NCBI RefSeq assembly: GCF_002154225.1
Contig: NZ_MTSE01000006.1
Span: forward strand, 186,001-250,000
Direction: 5' to 3'
From: Hymenobacter crusticola
Lineage (GTDB): Bacteria; Bacteroidota; Bacteroidia; Cytophagales; Hymenobacteraceae
DNA: 64,000 nucleotides
The notes beneath the pieces are model-generated. The model worked only from the letters and a program-made list of their open reading frames with translations, was not told the DNA's origin and made no database searches. The translations under genes and the position numbers were made by a program. This document shows, in pieces, positions 1-9,271 of this stretch; the stretch's first letter is position 1; every line of letters begins with the position of its first letter.

Positions 1-2701
1 CAAACCCGTAGCTAAACTTCGGCGTGGGGCTGCCGCAGTACTGCCGATCATCTTGGCTGATGGTACCATCGCCGTCGTAGTCCACGAACTTGATGTCGCC
101 GGGTTTAGCGCTTGGCTGGATGAGCCGTCCTTCCACATTATAAGCATTAATCTCATCTTGCGAATTGAAGATGCCCGCCGTTTTGATCAGGTAAAAAGCT
201 CCTACCGGTCCGCCAGCTTGGGTTATTGTGGCGGAGGCGCCGTGGTGCGTGGGCTGGCCACCAGAGATTTGCTGCGTACCGGTGCCAAGGAAATCAACGT
301 TGTTGTCGATGGCCGTGAACGTGCCGGTTACTTGATAGTTGAACTCGCCAATTTTGTTGTTATACGTCAGCGCGGCCTCTACCCCTTTGTTCGTGATTTG
401 CCCAGCGTTGATGTAAGGGGCACTACCGCTAGCTCCTGTAGTTAGCGGGATGGGCACTTGCAGCAGAATATCCGAGTTGCGACGAATGAAGTAATCGGCC
501 GTCAGGTTTAGCTTATTTTGAAAGAAGCCCCAATCGGTACCAATGTCGAACGTCTTCGACGTTTCCCACTTGATGTTTGGCGTTGCAAACGCCGTCTGGA
601 TTGCTCCCGACCAAAGCTGCTGCGTCTGGCCCAACACGTAGTTTGTATTAGAGGCAATCAGCGGCACGTAGCGGTAGTCGGGAATTTCTTGGTTACCCAA
701 GATGCCGTAGCTGGAGCGAATTTTCAGGTTCGTAATCACGCCCTGTAGCGGTTGAAAGAAGCTCTCATTCACCACGTTCCACGCCAAGGCGATAGAGGGA
801 AAGTTGCCGTATTTGTAAGCGGGTCCGAAGCGAGAAGAACCATCTCGCCGGAACGTCCCGGTCACGACGTAGCGGTTATCGTAGGAGTACACCAACCGAC
901 CTAGGTAGGAGAGCAACGCGTTTTCGCGGGCGTAGCCACCACTGGCAATGTTCGTGGTACCAGCATCCAGCACTTGTATGCCAGTAGGCATTCCGCTCTT
1001 AGAGCCCGACAAGATGTTGTACTTCGTGTTCTGGTACGTGTAGCCGACCAGCGCGTTTATATTGTGCTTACCAAAGACCTTGCTGTAGTTGAGCGTGTGC
1101 TCTTGCAGGAAATAGTTTTGCTCGCTTTTGTTCTGACTTAAATCGGCGTCGGCGTTCTTAAATAATGCGCCTACCATGTACGGGTATGTATAATCGTTGA
1201 AGGAGCCGTAGGTGCCCGTGTAGCCTAGGTTTAGCCGATACTTTAAGCCTTCAATCAACGACACCTCTGCAAAGCCGTTTATTATCGCAGTTGTCGTTCT
1301 GGTTTCGGGCACTTCAAGGTTCAACTGCGCAACGGGGTTGGCAATGTTTGTTACCGGACCAGCGGCACCGCTATAGCCTCCCACTGCGGCCGGATCATAC
1401 ACGTCGAACACTGGAATCATTTTCAGGGCCGAGCCTACCGGGTTGCCCCCTTGACCGCCCCACCCACCGGCCATCGTGCGCCAGTATTCGCGGGTGAGAA
1501 TAATGGTTTCCCCGATCCGTACCCGCCCTTTCGTAAAGTCAGATTTCAGGCGCAGATTCCAACGGTCATAATCCGTCTTCTTGACGATGCCTTGCTGATC
1601 GAGGTAGCCACCCGACAAACTATAGGTGAAGTTGTCGCCGCCGCCGCTAGCCCCTAGGGTATAGTTCTGCATAGGCGCCGTGCGATAAATCTCTTTCTGC
1701 CAATCGGTACCCGCACCCAAGCTTTCCGGATTCTGCGCGATATCCAACCGAGGCAAACCAGCATTATCATGTGCGGCATTACTCACCGTGGCCCACTCGG
1801 AAGCATTCAGCACATCAATCTTCTTAGCAATCTGCTGCACGCCGTAGTAAGCGTCAAAATTGACGCGGTTCTCGCCTTTTTTACCACTTTTCGTGGTAAT
1901 GAGCACTACCCCGTTGGCGGCACGCGAGCCATAAATAGCTGCGGCGGAGGCATCTTTTAATACGTCGAACGAGGCAATGTCCGTTGGTTGCAAGTTGTTG
2001 ATGTTGTCTACCTGCACGCCGTCCACGATGTAGAGGGGATTATTGTTGTTGAGGGAACCAGCGCCACGGATAATCACGCGCACGCCCGAACCCGGATCAC
2101 CGCCTGAGGACTCGATCTGCACCCCCGCCACGCGGCCTTGCAAGGATTTCTGTACGGTGTTAGATCCTTGTGTGCGGATATCCTCGGCTTTGATCGACGA
2201 AATGGCACCCGTTACATCTTCGCGCCGTTGCGTACCATAGCCCACTACAACTACTTCGTCAAGCGCCTTCGTATCGTTTTGCAACGTGATGGTCAGGTCA
2301 GAACGGCCATTAACTGCTATTTCCTGGTTGGCAAACCCAATGGAAGAAACAACGAGCGTGGCATTGCCGTCGGGCAATGACAAGTTAAAACTCCCCTCCG
2401 CATCGGAAGTAGTACCTAGGGTAGTGCCCTTTACCACGATAGTCGCTCCAGGTATCCCTTCCTTGTTTGGCCCCACGACTCTGCCTTTTACCGGGACGGG
2501 AGGCTCTGCAATGCAATCGTTATAGGCGTCATTTATAAAGTTTGCAAACGATTGCGGTATAAGGTCATTTTTTAGCTCGTTGGGAATGAGAGCTGAAAAG
2601 TCGGCGCCTGCACCCCTTGTAACTGGTGCAGCACTAACGCCAGTTTTGGGCGCACAAACCAGCAGAAGTGCCAGAAAATTGAGTAAAGAAGAGTTCGTCA
2701 T
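1..2701 (-). CDS. SusC/RagA-family TonB-linked outer membrane receptor, 3' end outside window
   Basis: Outer-membrane TonB-dependent receptor that would import oligosaccharides or another large ligand together with a SusD lipoprotein. The frame stays open from an ATG at 2701 to the left edge, about 900 codons without a stop, so only the last barrel strands are missing. Visible order: signal peptide (about residues 1-25), a short spacer, a carboxypeptidase-D-like regulatory domain (GRVVGPNKEGIPGATIVV, about 60-140), the TonB-contact/plug region (VVVVGYGTQ, PLYIVDG, KDASAAAIYGSRAANG), then a beta-barrel rich in Asn and aromatic residues. A C-terminal DYDGDGTISQDD segment near the edge is the usual EF-hand-like loop of this family. 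A SusD partner is expected just beyond the left edge. No glycosidase neighbour is visible here, so the ligand is unknown. Confidence 0.93.
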   Translation of the reverse strand, partial: MTNSSLLNFLALLLVCAPKTGVSAAPVTRGAGADFSALIPNELKNDLIPQSFANFINDAYNDCIAEPPVPVKGRVVGPNKEGIPGATIVVKGTTLGTTSDAEGSFNLSLPDGNATLVVSSIGFANQEIAVNGRSDLTITLQNDTKALDEVVVVGYGTQRREDVTGAISSIKAEDIRTQGSNTVQKSLQGRVAGVQIESSGGDPGSGVRVIIRGAGSLNNNNPLYIVDGVQVDNINNLQPTDIASFDVLKDASAAAIYGSRAANGVVLITTKSGKKGENRVNFDAYYGVQQIAKKIDVLNASEWATVSNAAHDNAGLPRLDIAQNPESLGAGTDWQKEIYRTAPMQNYTLGASGGGDNFTYSLSGGYLDQQGIVKKTDYDRWNLRLKSDFTKGRVRIGETIILTREYWRTMAGGWGGQGGNPVGSALKMIPVFDVYDPAAVGGYSGAAGPVTNIANPVAQLNLEVPETRTTTAIINGFAEVSLIEGLKYRLNLGYTGTYGSFNDYTYPYMVGALFKNADADLSQNKSEQNYFLQEHTLNYSKVFGKHNINALVGYTYQNTKYNILSGSKSGMPTGIQVLDAGTTNIASGGYARENALLSYLGRLVYSYDNRYVVTGTFRRDGSSRFGPAYKYGNFPSIALAWNVVNESFFQPLQGVITNLKIRSSYGILGNQEIPDYRYVPLIASNTNYVLGQTQQLWSGAIQTAFATPNIKWETSKTFDIGTDWGFFQNKLNLTADYFIRRNSDILLQVPIPLTTGASGSAPYINAGQITNKGVEAALTYNNKIGEFNYQVTGTFTAIDNNVDFLGTGTQQISGGQPTHHGASATITQAGGPVGAFYLIKTAGIFNSQDEINAYNVEGRLIQPSAKPGDIKFVDYDGDGTISQDDRQYCGSPTPKFSYGF

Positions 2702-2763
2702 GAGGGCATAGGGTTAGGTAGAAGAATGGTTGGGCACTCCAAAAAACTGTCATTCAGGTAAGT

Positions 2764-2771
2764 CAAAAGTA
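2764..2771 (-). promoter_or_regulatory. candidate -7 promoter box of the first susC gene
   Basis: On the minus strand this reads TACTTTTG, matching the Bacteroidota -7 consensus TAnnTTTG, about 62 bases before the susC ATG. I do not see a good TTTG -33 element at the right spacing, so this is only a candidate. Confidence 0.3.
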
Positions 2772-3236
2772 CAGGCCCCTTACAGGAAATAGCGGGGTGC
2801 TTTCGGTCAAAATAGAGGGCAAATCAATCTATCGTGTTGATTCAGCTGTTGATTGCTAGACACTTACAAAAACAACCGAACACGAAATTTCAGCTTGGCT
2901 GCATTCTGCTCAACAGCAAGGCTTTTGGGGGAATGCGCGCAAAAGCAGGCCATCCTCTCCCAGAAGTAATGCTACAAGCTCCTTCTATAGGACAGAGCAA
3001 AGCGGTCTGATTTGAGCGCAGTAAGAATAAGCACCACCTAGGTTCTAGTAGCAAAAGACGCTGGACTAAAGAACTGTAAGGGACCACGCTGCACTTCTTT
3101 TCTCAGTAAAGAAAGAGCAACTGAAAGCGGGTCGGGGCTAGGCGCAAATGAGGTGTGGCAGGCAACTAAGGAAGGCAAATCTTTCCATTATTTCACAAAT
3201 CATTGCTTTATAGCATGCTAGCTTTCAGGATATGGT

Positions 3237-3272
3237 CAAATAAAAAGCTCCTTGCGGGGAGCAAGGAGCTTT
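3237..3272 (-). terminator. intrinsic terminator of psd
   Basis: A perfect 10-base stem (AGCTCCTTGC at 3246-3255, GCAAGGAGCT at 3261-3270), extended by two A-T pairs, with a 5-base loop. On the minus strand it is followed by TTTTTATTT. It lies about 35 bases after the psd stop. Confidence 0.85.
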
Positions 3273-3304
3273 GCGGTACAGTACGAACAGACGTTGTAGC
3301 CGTT

Positions 3305-3985
3305 TCAAAATAGCGAAGGGGAAGTTGTCTTGAGTTGCGCGATGACGGTTTCGCCACCTTTTACTTTATCACCTAGCTGCACTTTAATGTCAGTATCCAT
3401 GGGCACGAATACGTCCACGCGGGAGCCGAATTTGATGAAGCCGAACTCCTCACCCTGATTTACTTCATCGCCTTCGTTTACGTACCAAACAATACGGCGA
3501 GCCATGGCGCCAGCAATCTGGCGGAACAACACGAGCGGACCGGCATCTGACTCAACTACTACCGTTGTGCGTTCGTTTTTGGTGCTGCTCTTGGGGTGCC
3601 AAGCAACCAAATAATTGCCAGGATGATACTTGAAGTAGCGCACAATACCCGAAATCGGGTTGCGGGTGATGTGCACATTGATCGGCGACATGAAGATGCT
3701 GATCTGCTTGCGCACATCATCGAAGTACTCGGGCTCGTGCACGTCCTCAATCACTACTACTTTCCCATCGGCCGGCGCGATCAGCAGGTCTTCGTGCGTC
3801 AGCAAGTTGCGGTAGGGGCTGCGGAAGAACTGCAACAACAGCAAAAAAGCCACCGCCGAGATGGCCGCAAAGATCCGATTGAACGTTACGTTGCGGGCAT
3901 TCAGCTGAAACAACAGCAAATTGACGGCTAGCAGGGCTAGGATAGTAAAAAAGAGTATGCGTCGTCCTTCTTTGTGAATCTTCAT
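3305..3985 (-). CDS. psd: phosphatidylserine decarboxylase, short archaeal/PsdB-like form
   Basis: Converts phosphatidylserine to phosphatidylethanolamine at the inner membrane. It is 226 residues long, the usual size of the short Psd-related family. Two hydrophobic helices occupy about residues 10-55 (FFTILALLAVNLLLF, then AISAVAFLLLLQFF). The catalytic core follows: APADGKVV, SIFMSPINVHITRNPISG, and KFGSRVDVFVP near residue 185. In that last motif the proenzyme is known to cleave itself between Gly and Ser to make the pyruvoyl cofactor. The ATG at 3985 is the natural start. The neighbouring cdsA makes the CDP-diacylglycerol precursor, so both act in phospholipid synthesis although gdh separates them. 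Confidence 0.95.
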   Translation of the reverse strand: MKIHKEGRRILFFTILALLAVNLLLFQLNARNVTFNRIFAAISAVAFLLLLQFFRSPYRNLLTHEDLLIAPADGKVVVIEDVHEPEYFDDVRKQISIFMSPINVHITRNPISGIVRYFKYHPGNYLVAWHPKSSTKNERTTVVVESDAGPLVLFRQIAGAMARRIVWYVNEGDEVNQGEEFGFIKFGSRVDVFVPMDTDIKVQLGDKVKGGETVIAQLKTTSPSLF

Positions 3986-4140
3986 AAATCGCAGATTAGC
4001 TGCGCTGACTTTCCTTTAACACCAAATTAAGTACTTAAAGCAGCGTTAAATAGCTTGGTTAGTCGAACAGGCGGGGCGGCAAAAAAAGTTGCCTAGGGGT
4101 TGGTTCGGAAAACGAAAGTACGAATGGCGGACAAAGATAA

Positions 4141-4160
4141 CCCGGACCATAGGGTCCGGG
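4141..4160 (-). terminator. hairpin after glutamate dehydrogenase
   Basis: A perfect 8-base stem, CCCGGACC / GGTCCGGG, with loop ATAG, about 95 bases beyond the gdh stop and between gdh and psd. The following minus-strand sequence is only moderately T-rich (TTATCTTTG), so termination is likely but not certain. Confidence 0.55.
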
Positions 4161-4253
4161 CGTATCTAAGTTTATGCTTTTAAGGCAACAATCGCCAATT
4201 GGTTACAAAATCAGGCTAATTAACGAAGTTTATTGGGTGCCGCGCCGACCAGA

Positions 4254-5543
4254 TTAGAAACCACCGCGGTACTTGTACGTCTGGGCTACTTTGTCGATGG
4301 CCACTACGTACGCAGCAATACGCATCGTTACGTTATATTTCTCAGCCGTGGCGTACACTTTCTCGAACGCGTCGGACATGATACGCTCCGCGCGCTCAAT
4401 TACCATATCCTCGCTCCATTTATAGCCGAGGCGGTTTTGTACCCACTCGAAGTATGATACGGTAACCCCGCCCGAGTTAGCCAAAATATCCGGCACCACC
4501 ATGATGCGCTTATCGCGAATGATGGAGTCGGCGGAGGCGGCTGTTGGCCCGTTTGCACCTTCTACAATCAGCTTAGCCTTAATATCGTGAGCGTTATGCT
4601 CATTGATTACGTCTTCGACGGCAGCTGGCACTAGCACATCAACAGGCGAGACGAGTAGCTCGTCAGCGTCCATTTTCACGGCACCCGTGAAGCCATCGAG
4701 GCGGCCACTATGCGCGTTTTTATAGGCAATAGCCTCATCAACGTTGATACCGGCTTCGTTCCAATAAGCGCCGCTGACGTCGGAAATGCCTTTCACTTTC
4801 AGGCCTTTCTCGGCGAGCAGCTTTGCAGCCCAAGAGCCAACGTTACCAAAGCCTTGCACGGCTACCGACGATTCAGTTGGCTCCATACCCAGCTTTTTCA
4901 TAGCCGCAATGGCGGCTACCATCACGCCCCGGCCAGTAGCCTCAACGCGGCCCAGCGAGCCACCAAGCACCAGCGGCTTACCCGTCACGACGGCGGGCGA
5001 GGTCATGCCTGTGGTCTTGGAGAATTCGTCCATCAGCCACGCCATTTCGCGGGGACCAGTGCCCATATCAGGCGCCGGAATGTCGCGGTCGGGGCCGAAT
5101 ACGTCTTTCATCGCCAGCGTATAACCGCGGGTCATACGCTCAATCTCACCGGGGCTCATGGTGCTAGGGTCGCAGATGATGCCGCCTTTGGCACCGCCAT
5201 ACGGAATGTCGACTACAGCACACTTCCAAGTCATCCAGGCAGCTAGGGCCTTCACCTCGTCGAGGTGAACGTGCATATCGTAGCGGATACCACCTTTCGA
5301 AGGACCTAGGATGGTGTTGTGCACCACACGGTAACCCTCAAACACCCGCCGCTGCCCATTGTCCATGGTCACGGGAATGCTGACGATAATCTGCTTGTCA
5401 GGCGCTTTCAGGACGTTGTACGTCTCGTCGTCAAGCCCCAGAATCTCAGCCGCAACATTAAAGCGCGACATCATGGATTCGAGAGGATTTTCGCGGTCCA
5501 CGAGCGGGGCCGGCTCTTTATACACAGTGCTAACAGGAGGCAT
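4254..5543 (-). CDS. gdhA: Glu/Leu/Phe/Val dehydrogenase family, glutamate dehydrogenase
   Basis: Cytosolic NAD(P)-dependent oxidative deamination of glutamate to 2-oxoglutarate, or the reverse. 429 residues, full length for the hexameric GudB/RocG-like class. The dimerisation/catalytic domain carries GPSKGGIRYD, the Lys-containing PYGGAKGGI motif, and APDMGTG. The Rossmann domain begins near residue 200 with VAVQGFGNVGSWAA. The C-terminal part contains VEGANGPT and PDILANSGGVTVSYFEW, typical of the family. The start MPPVSTVYKE uses the only suitable ATG. The gene is monocistronic to the eye, with about 230 bases before it and a hairpin after it. Confidence 0.95.
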   Translation of the reverse strand: MPPVSTVYKEPAPLVDRENPLESMMSRFNVAAEILGLDDETYNVLKAPDKQIIVSIPVTMDNGQRRVFEGYRVVHNTILGPSKGGIRYDMHVHLDEVKALAAWMTWKCAVVDIPYGGAKGGIICDPSTMSPGEIERMTRGYTLAMKDVFGPDRDIPAPDMGTGPREMAWLMDEFSKTTGMTSPAVVTGKPLVLGGSLGRVEATGRGVMVAAIAAMKKLGMEPTESSVAVQGFGNVGSWAAKLLAEKGLKVKGISDVSGAYWNEAGINVDEAIAYKNAHSGRLDGFTGAVKMDADELLVSPVDVLVPAAVEDVINEHNAHDIKAKLIVEGANGPTAASADSIIRDKRIMVVPDILANSGGVTVSYFEWVQNRLGYKWSEDMVIERAERIMSDAFEKVYATAEKYNVTMRIAAYVVAIDKVAQTYKYRGGF

Positions 5544-5771
5544 GTGAATAGGGAATTATGGGTGGGTGGAGAGAAATTGAGCCGTAAACAATGGGTGGAA
5601 GCTACAGCCCATAAAAAAGTTGAGGCAAAGGTAATAGCTCCCCTGCATACGTTTAAGACAACACAACAGGTGCAAATCCCGTGCAATGGTTGTCTATTTA
5701 GATAGCGGTTGGTGTGTTAATTATGAACAAACACAAGCTCAATGCGATAGGAACTCCGCAGGGGCAAATTC

Positions 5772-6674
5772 TTAACCGAACAATAATTGCAAGACTACCA
5801 GCACGGGCACCACAAACAAGAAAGCATCGAACCGGTCGAGCAGGCCGCCGTGGCCGGGCATGATGCGACCAGAATCCTTCAAGTCGACGCTACGCTTGAG
5901 CATGGATTCGGCTAGGTCGCCGAGTACGCCAAATACCGCTACCACGCCCGCGGCCACTAAGCGAGACGCAAGTGGCATTTCGGGCAGTAAGTAGCCTAGC
6001 CCCCAGCCCACCAGCAAAGTAAGCAGCGTACCACCCAGCCAGCCTTCCCAGGTTTTGCCGGGAGAAATAGCAGGCGCTAGCTTGTGCTTGCCAAAGGTTT
6101 TGCCAGCGGCATACGCCCCAATATCAGCCGTCCAGACGAGCAGCAGCAAGGCGAGGACACGGCGGTAGTCGTAGCCTCTTTCGTTGAAAACCAATGCGTT
6201 GAGCAAGCTCATCGGTAGGCTCACGTAGAGCAGCCCAAGCAAAGCCACGCCTACATTGGCAAAGGGTGTGAAAGATTGATTTGGCCGGGGCCAGGCAAAC
6301 ATTTCGCGCAAGATGAGCAGCGTGGGCAGCAGCACCGCCAAAGCAATCAGTGCGTTCTGGCCAACTGGAACGAACTCAAACCATTTACCAACTTCGCCAC
6401 TTGGGTATGCTGTTGCTGGGCGGGGTACACCTGCGTAATGATATACTCCGTTCAGAAAATGGATCAAGCCAAACATGACCACGCTCAACCCTCCTCCTAC
6501 CAATGCCGCCGGCTTATACCCTGCCTTGCGCATCATGCGGTAGAACTCCCATAGCATGCGCATCTGCACTAGCCCGAAGAACACAGCAAACGTCCAGGCG
6601 CTGTACCAGATACAGCTGAGCAGCACCACGGCGCCAATCACGCCGAAAATTAAGCGCTGACCTAGGTTCGACAT
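5772..6674 (-). CDS. cdsA: phosphatidate cytidylyltransferase
   Basis: Integral inner-membrane enzyme making CDP-diacylglycerol from phosphatidic acid and CTP, the entry to phospholipid synthesis. About 300 residues with roughly eight hydrophobic segments. The C-terminal family signature is clear: SPGKTWEGWLGG, then GDLAESMLKRSVDLKDSG and PGHGGLLDRFDA. I chose the ATG at 6674 (MSNLGQRLIFGVIG) because the first membrane segment starts right after it, as in relatives. The frame is also open to a TTG at 6734, which would add a Pro/Ser-rich 20-residue tail, so that longer form is possible. The CPBP protease gene ends 100 bases upstream, and both may share a transcript. Confidence 0.93.
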   Translation of the reverse strand: MSNLGQRLIFGVIGAVVLLSCIWYSAWTFAVFFGLVQMRMLWEFYRMMRKAGYKPAALVGGGLSVVMFGLIHFLNGVYHYAGVPRPATAYPSGEVGKWFEFVPVGQNALIALAVLLPTLLILREMFAWPRPNQSFTPFANVGVALLGLLYVSLPMSLLNALVFNERGYDYRRVLALLLLVWTADIGAYAAGKTFGKHKLAPAISPGKTWEGWLGGTLLTLLVGWGLGYLLPEMPLASRLVAAGVVAVFGVLGDLAESMLKRSVDLKDSGRIMPGHGGLLDRFDAFLFVVPVLVVLQLLFG

Positions 6675-6773
6675 GGGTTTCTTACCGGCGGGGGGCTGCG
6701 AAACAGATTCAGGAGGGGCGGGAGAGCTAGCCAAGGAGGAAGAAAAATAAGGGTACGCTATCTGCGGTCAGGA

Positions 6774-7841
6774 TCAACGAGTGGAATCTTGGTGGCTGCC
6801 ATCAACGCCGGCCCGGCCTAGGGTACGCCCCGTGGAGGGCACGTAGGAATCAGGCTTTGCTACGGCGGCGCCGCCACTACTGAGGGTGTGCATTTCGGTG
6901 GGTATCCTTACTTCATCCGACGCAACCGGAACCGCTAGCCAGCGGTGCAGCCCCCTCAACAATAAGGCCGTAAGCAGCACTGAGCCTAGTACCAGCGGCC
7001 AGGGCAAGCTCTCCGTAGAATCGGGATTGAAGGTGTTGGCCACGTGCCGCTGCTGCAAGTAAAGCAGAAGCAATTGGAAGGCATTTTGGGTGAAGTGCGC
7101 GGCCATGGGCACCAGAATGTTGCCGCTCCATTCGTACAAATACCCTAGCAGCACGCCCAGTACTAGGCGCGGCACGAAGCCAAAAAACTGGAAGTGAATA
7201 GCACTGAAAACGGTGGCCGCCGCCCAAATACCTAGGTGCCGCGACCCAAACCACTGCACTAAGTTGCGCTGAATAACGCCCCGAAACACCAGCTCTTCAC
7301 TAATAGCTGGCACCACGGCAATAACCAGCAACCCAACCAGAAAACGCGTGAAAGACGTGAAGCTGGTTAAGTACTTGGTGAGTTCCTGGGCCTTATCTTC
7401 CATGGCGCGGGCATTCGCCTCGAAGTTTTTCAAGAAGGAGGGAAAGTGCGCGTGCGCGTTCCAGTCAATCAGCCCCGACATAAATGGAATGGTACCGAGA
7501 ATCAGCAGGCCCGCCGCCAGCAGCCACCAAAGCGGTACGGGTCGGCGCGGGGCGAAGTACTGCGGCAGACTATTGCCGGTAGCCGCAGCCAGTGCCAGCG
7601 CCGAGCAGCCAAACCCCACGAACAGCAGCACCCCCTGCGACAACATTGTGAAAGCCCAGCCCTGCTCATACGCCGCCGGGTTCTGCGTCACATTGCCTAA
7701 CTCCAGAGCGCCTAGCCCGAAGACCAAATGCCCAATTACCATGATAAAAAAGCCAGCTACGCAGAACGCCGCCAGCATGATACCCACCAGCAAAATGAGG
7801 TTCACGAGCGGGTGCAAACGACTGGAGACGAAACCTTTCAT
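6774..7841 (-). CDS. CPBP-family intramembrane metalloprotease
   Basis: Polytopic membrane protein of the CAAX-protease/bacteriocin-processing (Abi) family, about 355 residues. The family motifs are present: EELVFRG (Glu pair and Arg of motif 1), then SAIHFQFFG and AHFTQNAFQ, which carry the His residues of motifs 2 and 3. About eight hydrophobic segments surround them. The frame extends upstream to 7988, but that extension (ending TQYLRLPTQYQLA) is encoded by one arm of the inverted repeat 7851-8012. I therefore start at the ATG at 7841 (MKGFVSSRLH), directly before the first membrane helix. The substrate is unknown. The divergent neighbour is dusB and the downstream gene is cdsA. Confidence 0.9.
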   Translation of the reverse strand: MKGFVSSRLHPLVNLILLVGIMLAAFCVAGFFIMVIGHLVFGLGALELGNVTQNPAAYEQGWAFTMLSQGVLLFVGFGCSALALAAATGNSLPQYFAPRRPVPLWWLLAAGLLILGTIPFMSGLIDWNAHAHFPSFLKNFEANARAMEDKAQELTKYLTSFTSFTRFLVGLLVIAVVPAISEELVFRGVIQRNLVQWFGSRHLGIWAAATVFSAIHFQFFGFVPRLVLGVLLGYLYEWSGNILVPMAAHFTQNAFQLLLLYLQQRHVANTFNPDSTESLPWPLVLGSVLLTALLLRGLHRWLAVPVASDEVRIPTEMHTLSSGGAAVAKPDSYVPSTGRTLGRAGVDGSHQDSTR

Positions 7842-7850
7842 AGCGAGTTG

Positions 7851-8012
7851 GTATTGAGTAGGGAGACGTAAGTACTGAGTAGATAGGAGTAGGTTCGGCA
7901 AGAAATACGTAAGCCAGAACCAAGAGGCAAACGCAACGGGGCAACAGCCTAGCTTGTTGTGCTTGCATTCACCCGGCTCTTTGCTCAATACTCACGTCTC
8001 CCTACTCAATAC
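7851..8012. repeat. 162-bp inverted-repeat element, MITE-like
   Basis: The two 29-base ends (7851-7879 and 7984-8012) are inverted copies differing at two positions. Each begins with GTATTGAGTAGGGAGACGT in its own orientation, and about 104 bases lie between them. It fills the divergent spacer between the CPBP protease gene and dusB and creates a false N-terminal extension on the former. There is no coding capacity of its own. A non-autonomous mobile repeat is likely but unproven. Confidence 0.65.
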
Positions 8013-8059
8013 TGAGTAACCGTCGTAAATTTGCGTAAAATCCTGTAATCACTTTTCCT

Positions 8060-9049
8060 GTGGTACATATCCGCGACCTAGCTCTGCCTGATTTCCCGCT
8101 TTTGCTCGCCCCGATGGAGGACGTATCGGATCCGCCGTTCCGGGCCGTGTGCAAGGCCAACGGCGCCGATTTGATGTATACCGAGTTTATTTCCTCGGAA
8201 GGCCTGATTCGCGACGCGGCCAAGAGCAAGAAAAAACTCGACGTGTTCGATTACGAACGACCCATTGGCATTCAGCTGTTTGGCTCCGATGTGGATACCA
8301 TGGGCGAGTGCGCCCGCATCAGCACCGAAGCTGGCCCCGACCTTATCGACATCAACTACGGCTGCCCGGTAAAGCAAGTCGCTTGCCGGGGGGCTGGCGC
8401 GGCGCTGCTGCGCGACATTCCGAAGATGGTGGACATGACTGCCGCCGTAGTACGCAACACCCCCCTACCCGTGACGGTAAAAACCCGCCTAGGTTGGGAC
8501 GATACGACCAAAAACGTAGAGGAAGTAGCTGAGCGCTTACAGGACGTTGGCATCGAAGCGCTTACCATCCACGGTCGTACCCGCGTGCAGATGTACAAGG
8601 GCGACGCCGACTGGCGCCTCATCGCCAAGATCAAGGAAAACCCGCGCATTCGGATTCCGATCTTCGGTAACGGCGACATCGACTCGCCCCAGAAAGCCCT
8701 CGAATACAAAAACCGCTACGGTGTAGATGGCGTGATGATTGGCCGAGCCAGTATCGGCTACCCCTGGATTTTCCGTGAGGTGAAACACTACGTAGCCACT
8801 GGCGAGCTACTGGCGCCGCCTACCGTAGAAGAGCGCGTGGCGATGTGCCGCATGCACTTCGAGAAAAGCCTGGAGTGGAAAGGACAGCGCGCCGGTATTT
8901 TTGAAATGCGCCGCCATTACGCCCAATACTTCCGCGGCCTGGAGGGTGCCAAACAGTGGCGCACCCGCCTAGTAGACGCCGAGCAGCCCGAAATCATCCG
9001 CGAGATTCTGGAAGAAATCATCGCCGCTGAACCGGTGATGGTAGGCTAG
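8060..9049 (+). CDS. dusB: tRNA-dihydrouridine synthase
   Basis: FMN-dependent enzyme reducing uridines in the D-loop of tRNA. 329 residues, a TIM-barrel of normal length. The N-terminal barrel holds LLAPMEDVSDPPFR (FMN-binding strand) and GIQLFGSD. The active site is INYGCPVKQVACRGAGAAL with the catalytic Cys near residue 101. TIHGRTR and GNGDI follow, then VDGVMIGRASIGYPWIF, the FMN-phosphate loop. The start appears to be GTG at 8060; no ATG precedes the barrel, and the next ATG at 8113 would remove the first strand. The gene is divergent from the CPBP protease gene and followed by an inverted repeat. Confidence 0.95.
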   Translation: MVHIRDLALPDFPLLLAPMEDVSDPPFRAVCKANGADLMYTEFISSEGLIRDAAKSKKKLDVFDYERPIGIQLFGSDVDTMGECARISTEAGPDLIDINYGCPVKQVACRGAGAALLRDIPKMVDMTAAVVRNTPLPVTVKTRLGWDDTTKNVEEVAERLQDVGIEALTIHGRTRVQMYKGDADWRLIAKIKENPRIRIPIFGNGDIDSPQKALEYKNRYGVDGVMIGRASIGYPWIFREVKHYVATGELLAPPTVEERVAMCRMHFEKSLEWKGQRAGIFEMRRHYAQYFRGLEGAKQWRTRLVDAEQPEIIREILEEIIAAEPVMVG

Positions 9050-9071
9050 CATCTTCACAATTATTGTCCTC

Positions 9072-9151
9072 CTGCCGCGGGAAGGCCTGGAAGCCAGTTG
9101 AACAGTGTAACAACGACTCGTTTGACTGGCTTCCAGACCTTCCCGCGGCAG
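9072..9151. repeat. long palindromic element between dusB and the EamA gene
   Basis: Two 31-base arms (9072-9102 and 9121-9151) are inverted copies with about three differences; each arm starts CTGCCGCGGGAAGG when read inward. The central region contains GTTGAAC and CAACGA, words seen in the loops of other palindromes in this window. It may serve as the dusB terminator. There is no T-tract. Confidence 0.75.
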
Positions 9152-9271
9152 CGTAATAAAGGTCGTATTAGAGCTTGCATCAGGAGCTAGGTGAACACAC
9201 CGGGGCATTCACAAAGACCTTTTTGCCAACTTGCTGCCCGAACGGCTACATCCCGTTGACCTGCTACCACT

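Larger units (their letters stand above)
2702..3304. other. intergenic region, about 600 bases, no gene recognised
   Basis: Divergent-free spacer between the start of the first susC gene and the end of psd (both minus strand). It holds the susC leader and promoter candidate on the right side of that gene and the psd terminator near 3240-3272. One 65-codon minus-strand frame at 2890-3087 lacks family features and is not believed to be coding. Confidence 0.6.

Noticed and set aside
53-2525. Many plus-strand frames of 60-130 codons
   Set aside because: They are antisense to a continuous SusC-type frame with all family motifs; no family features of their own.
1-2701. Suspected pseudogene of the first susC
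   Set aside because: Translation stays open to the window edge without frameshift; it is only cut by the window.
2890-3087. 65-codon minus-strand frame in the spacer
   Set aside because: No recognisable domain, start signal or codon bias; overlaps the susC leader region.
4710-5246. 178-codon plus-strand frame
   Set aside because: Antisense to glutamate dehydrogenase; long open antisense frames are common in GC-rich codon usage.
7842-7988. N-terminal extension of the CPBP protease
   Set aside because: Encoded by the inverted-repeat element and precedes the normal first membrane helix.
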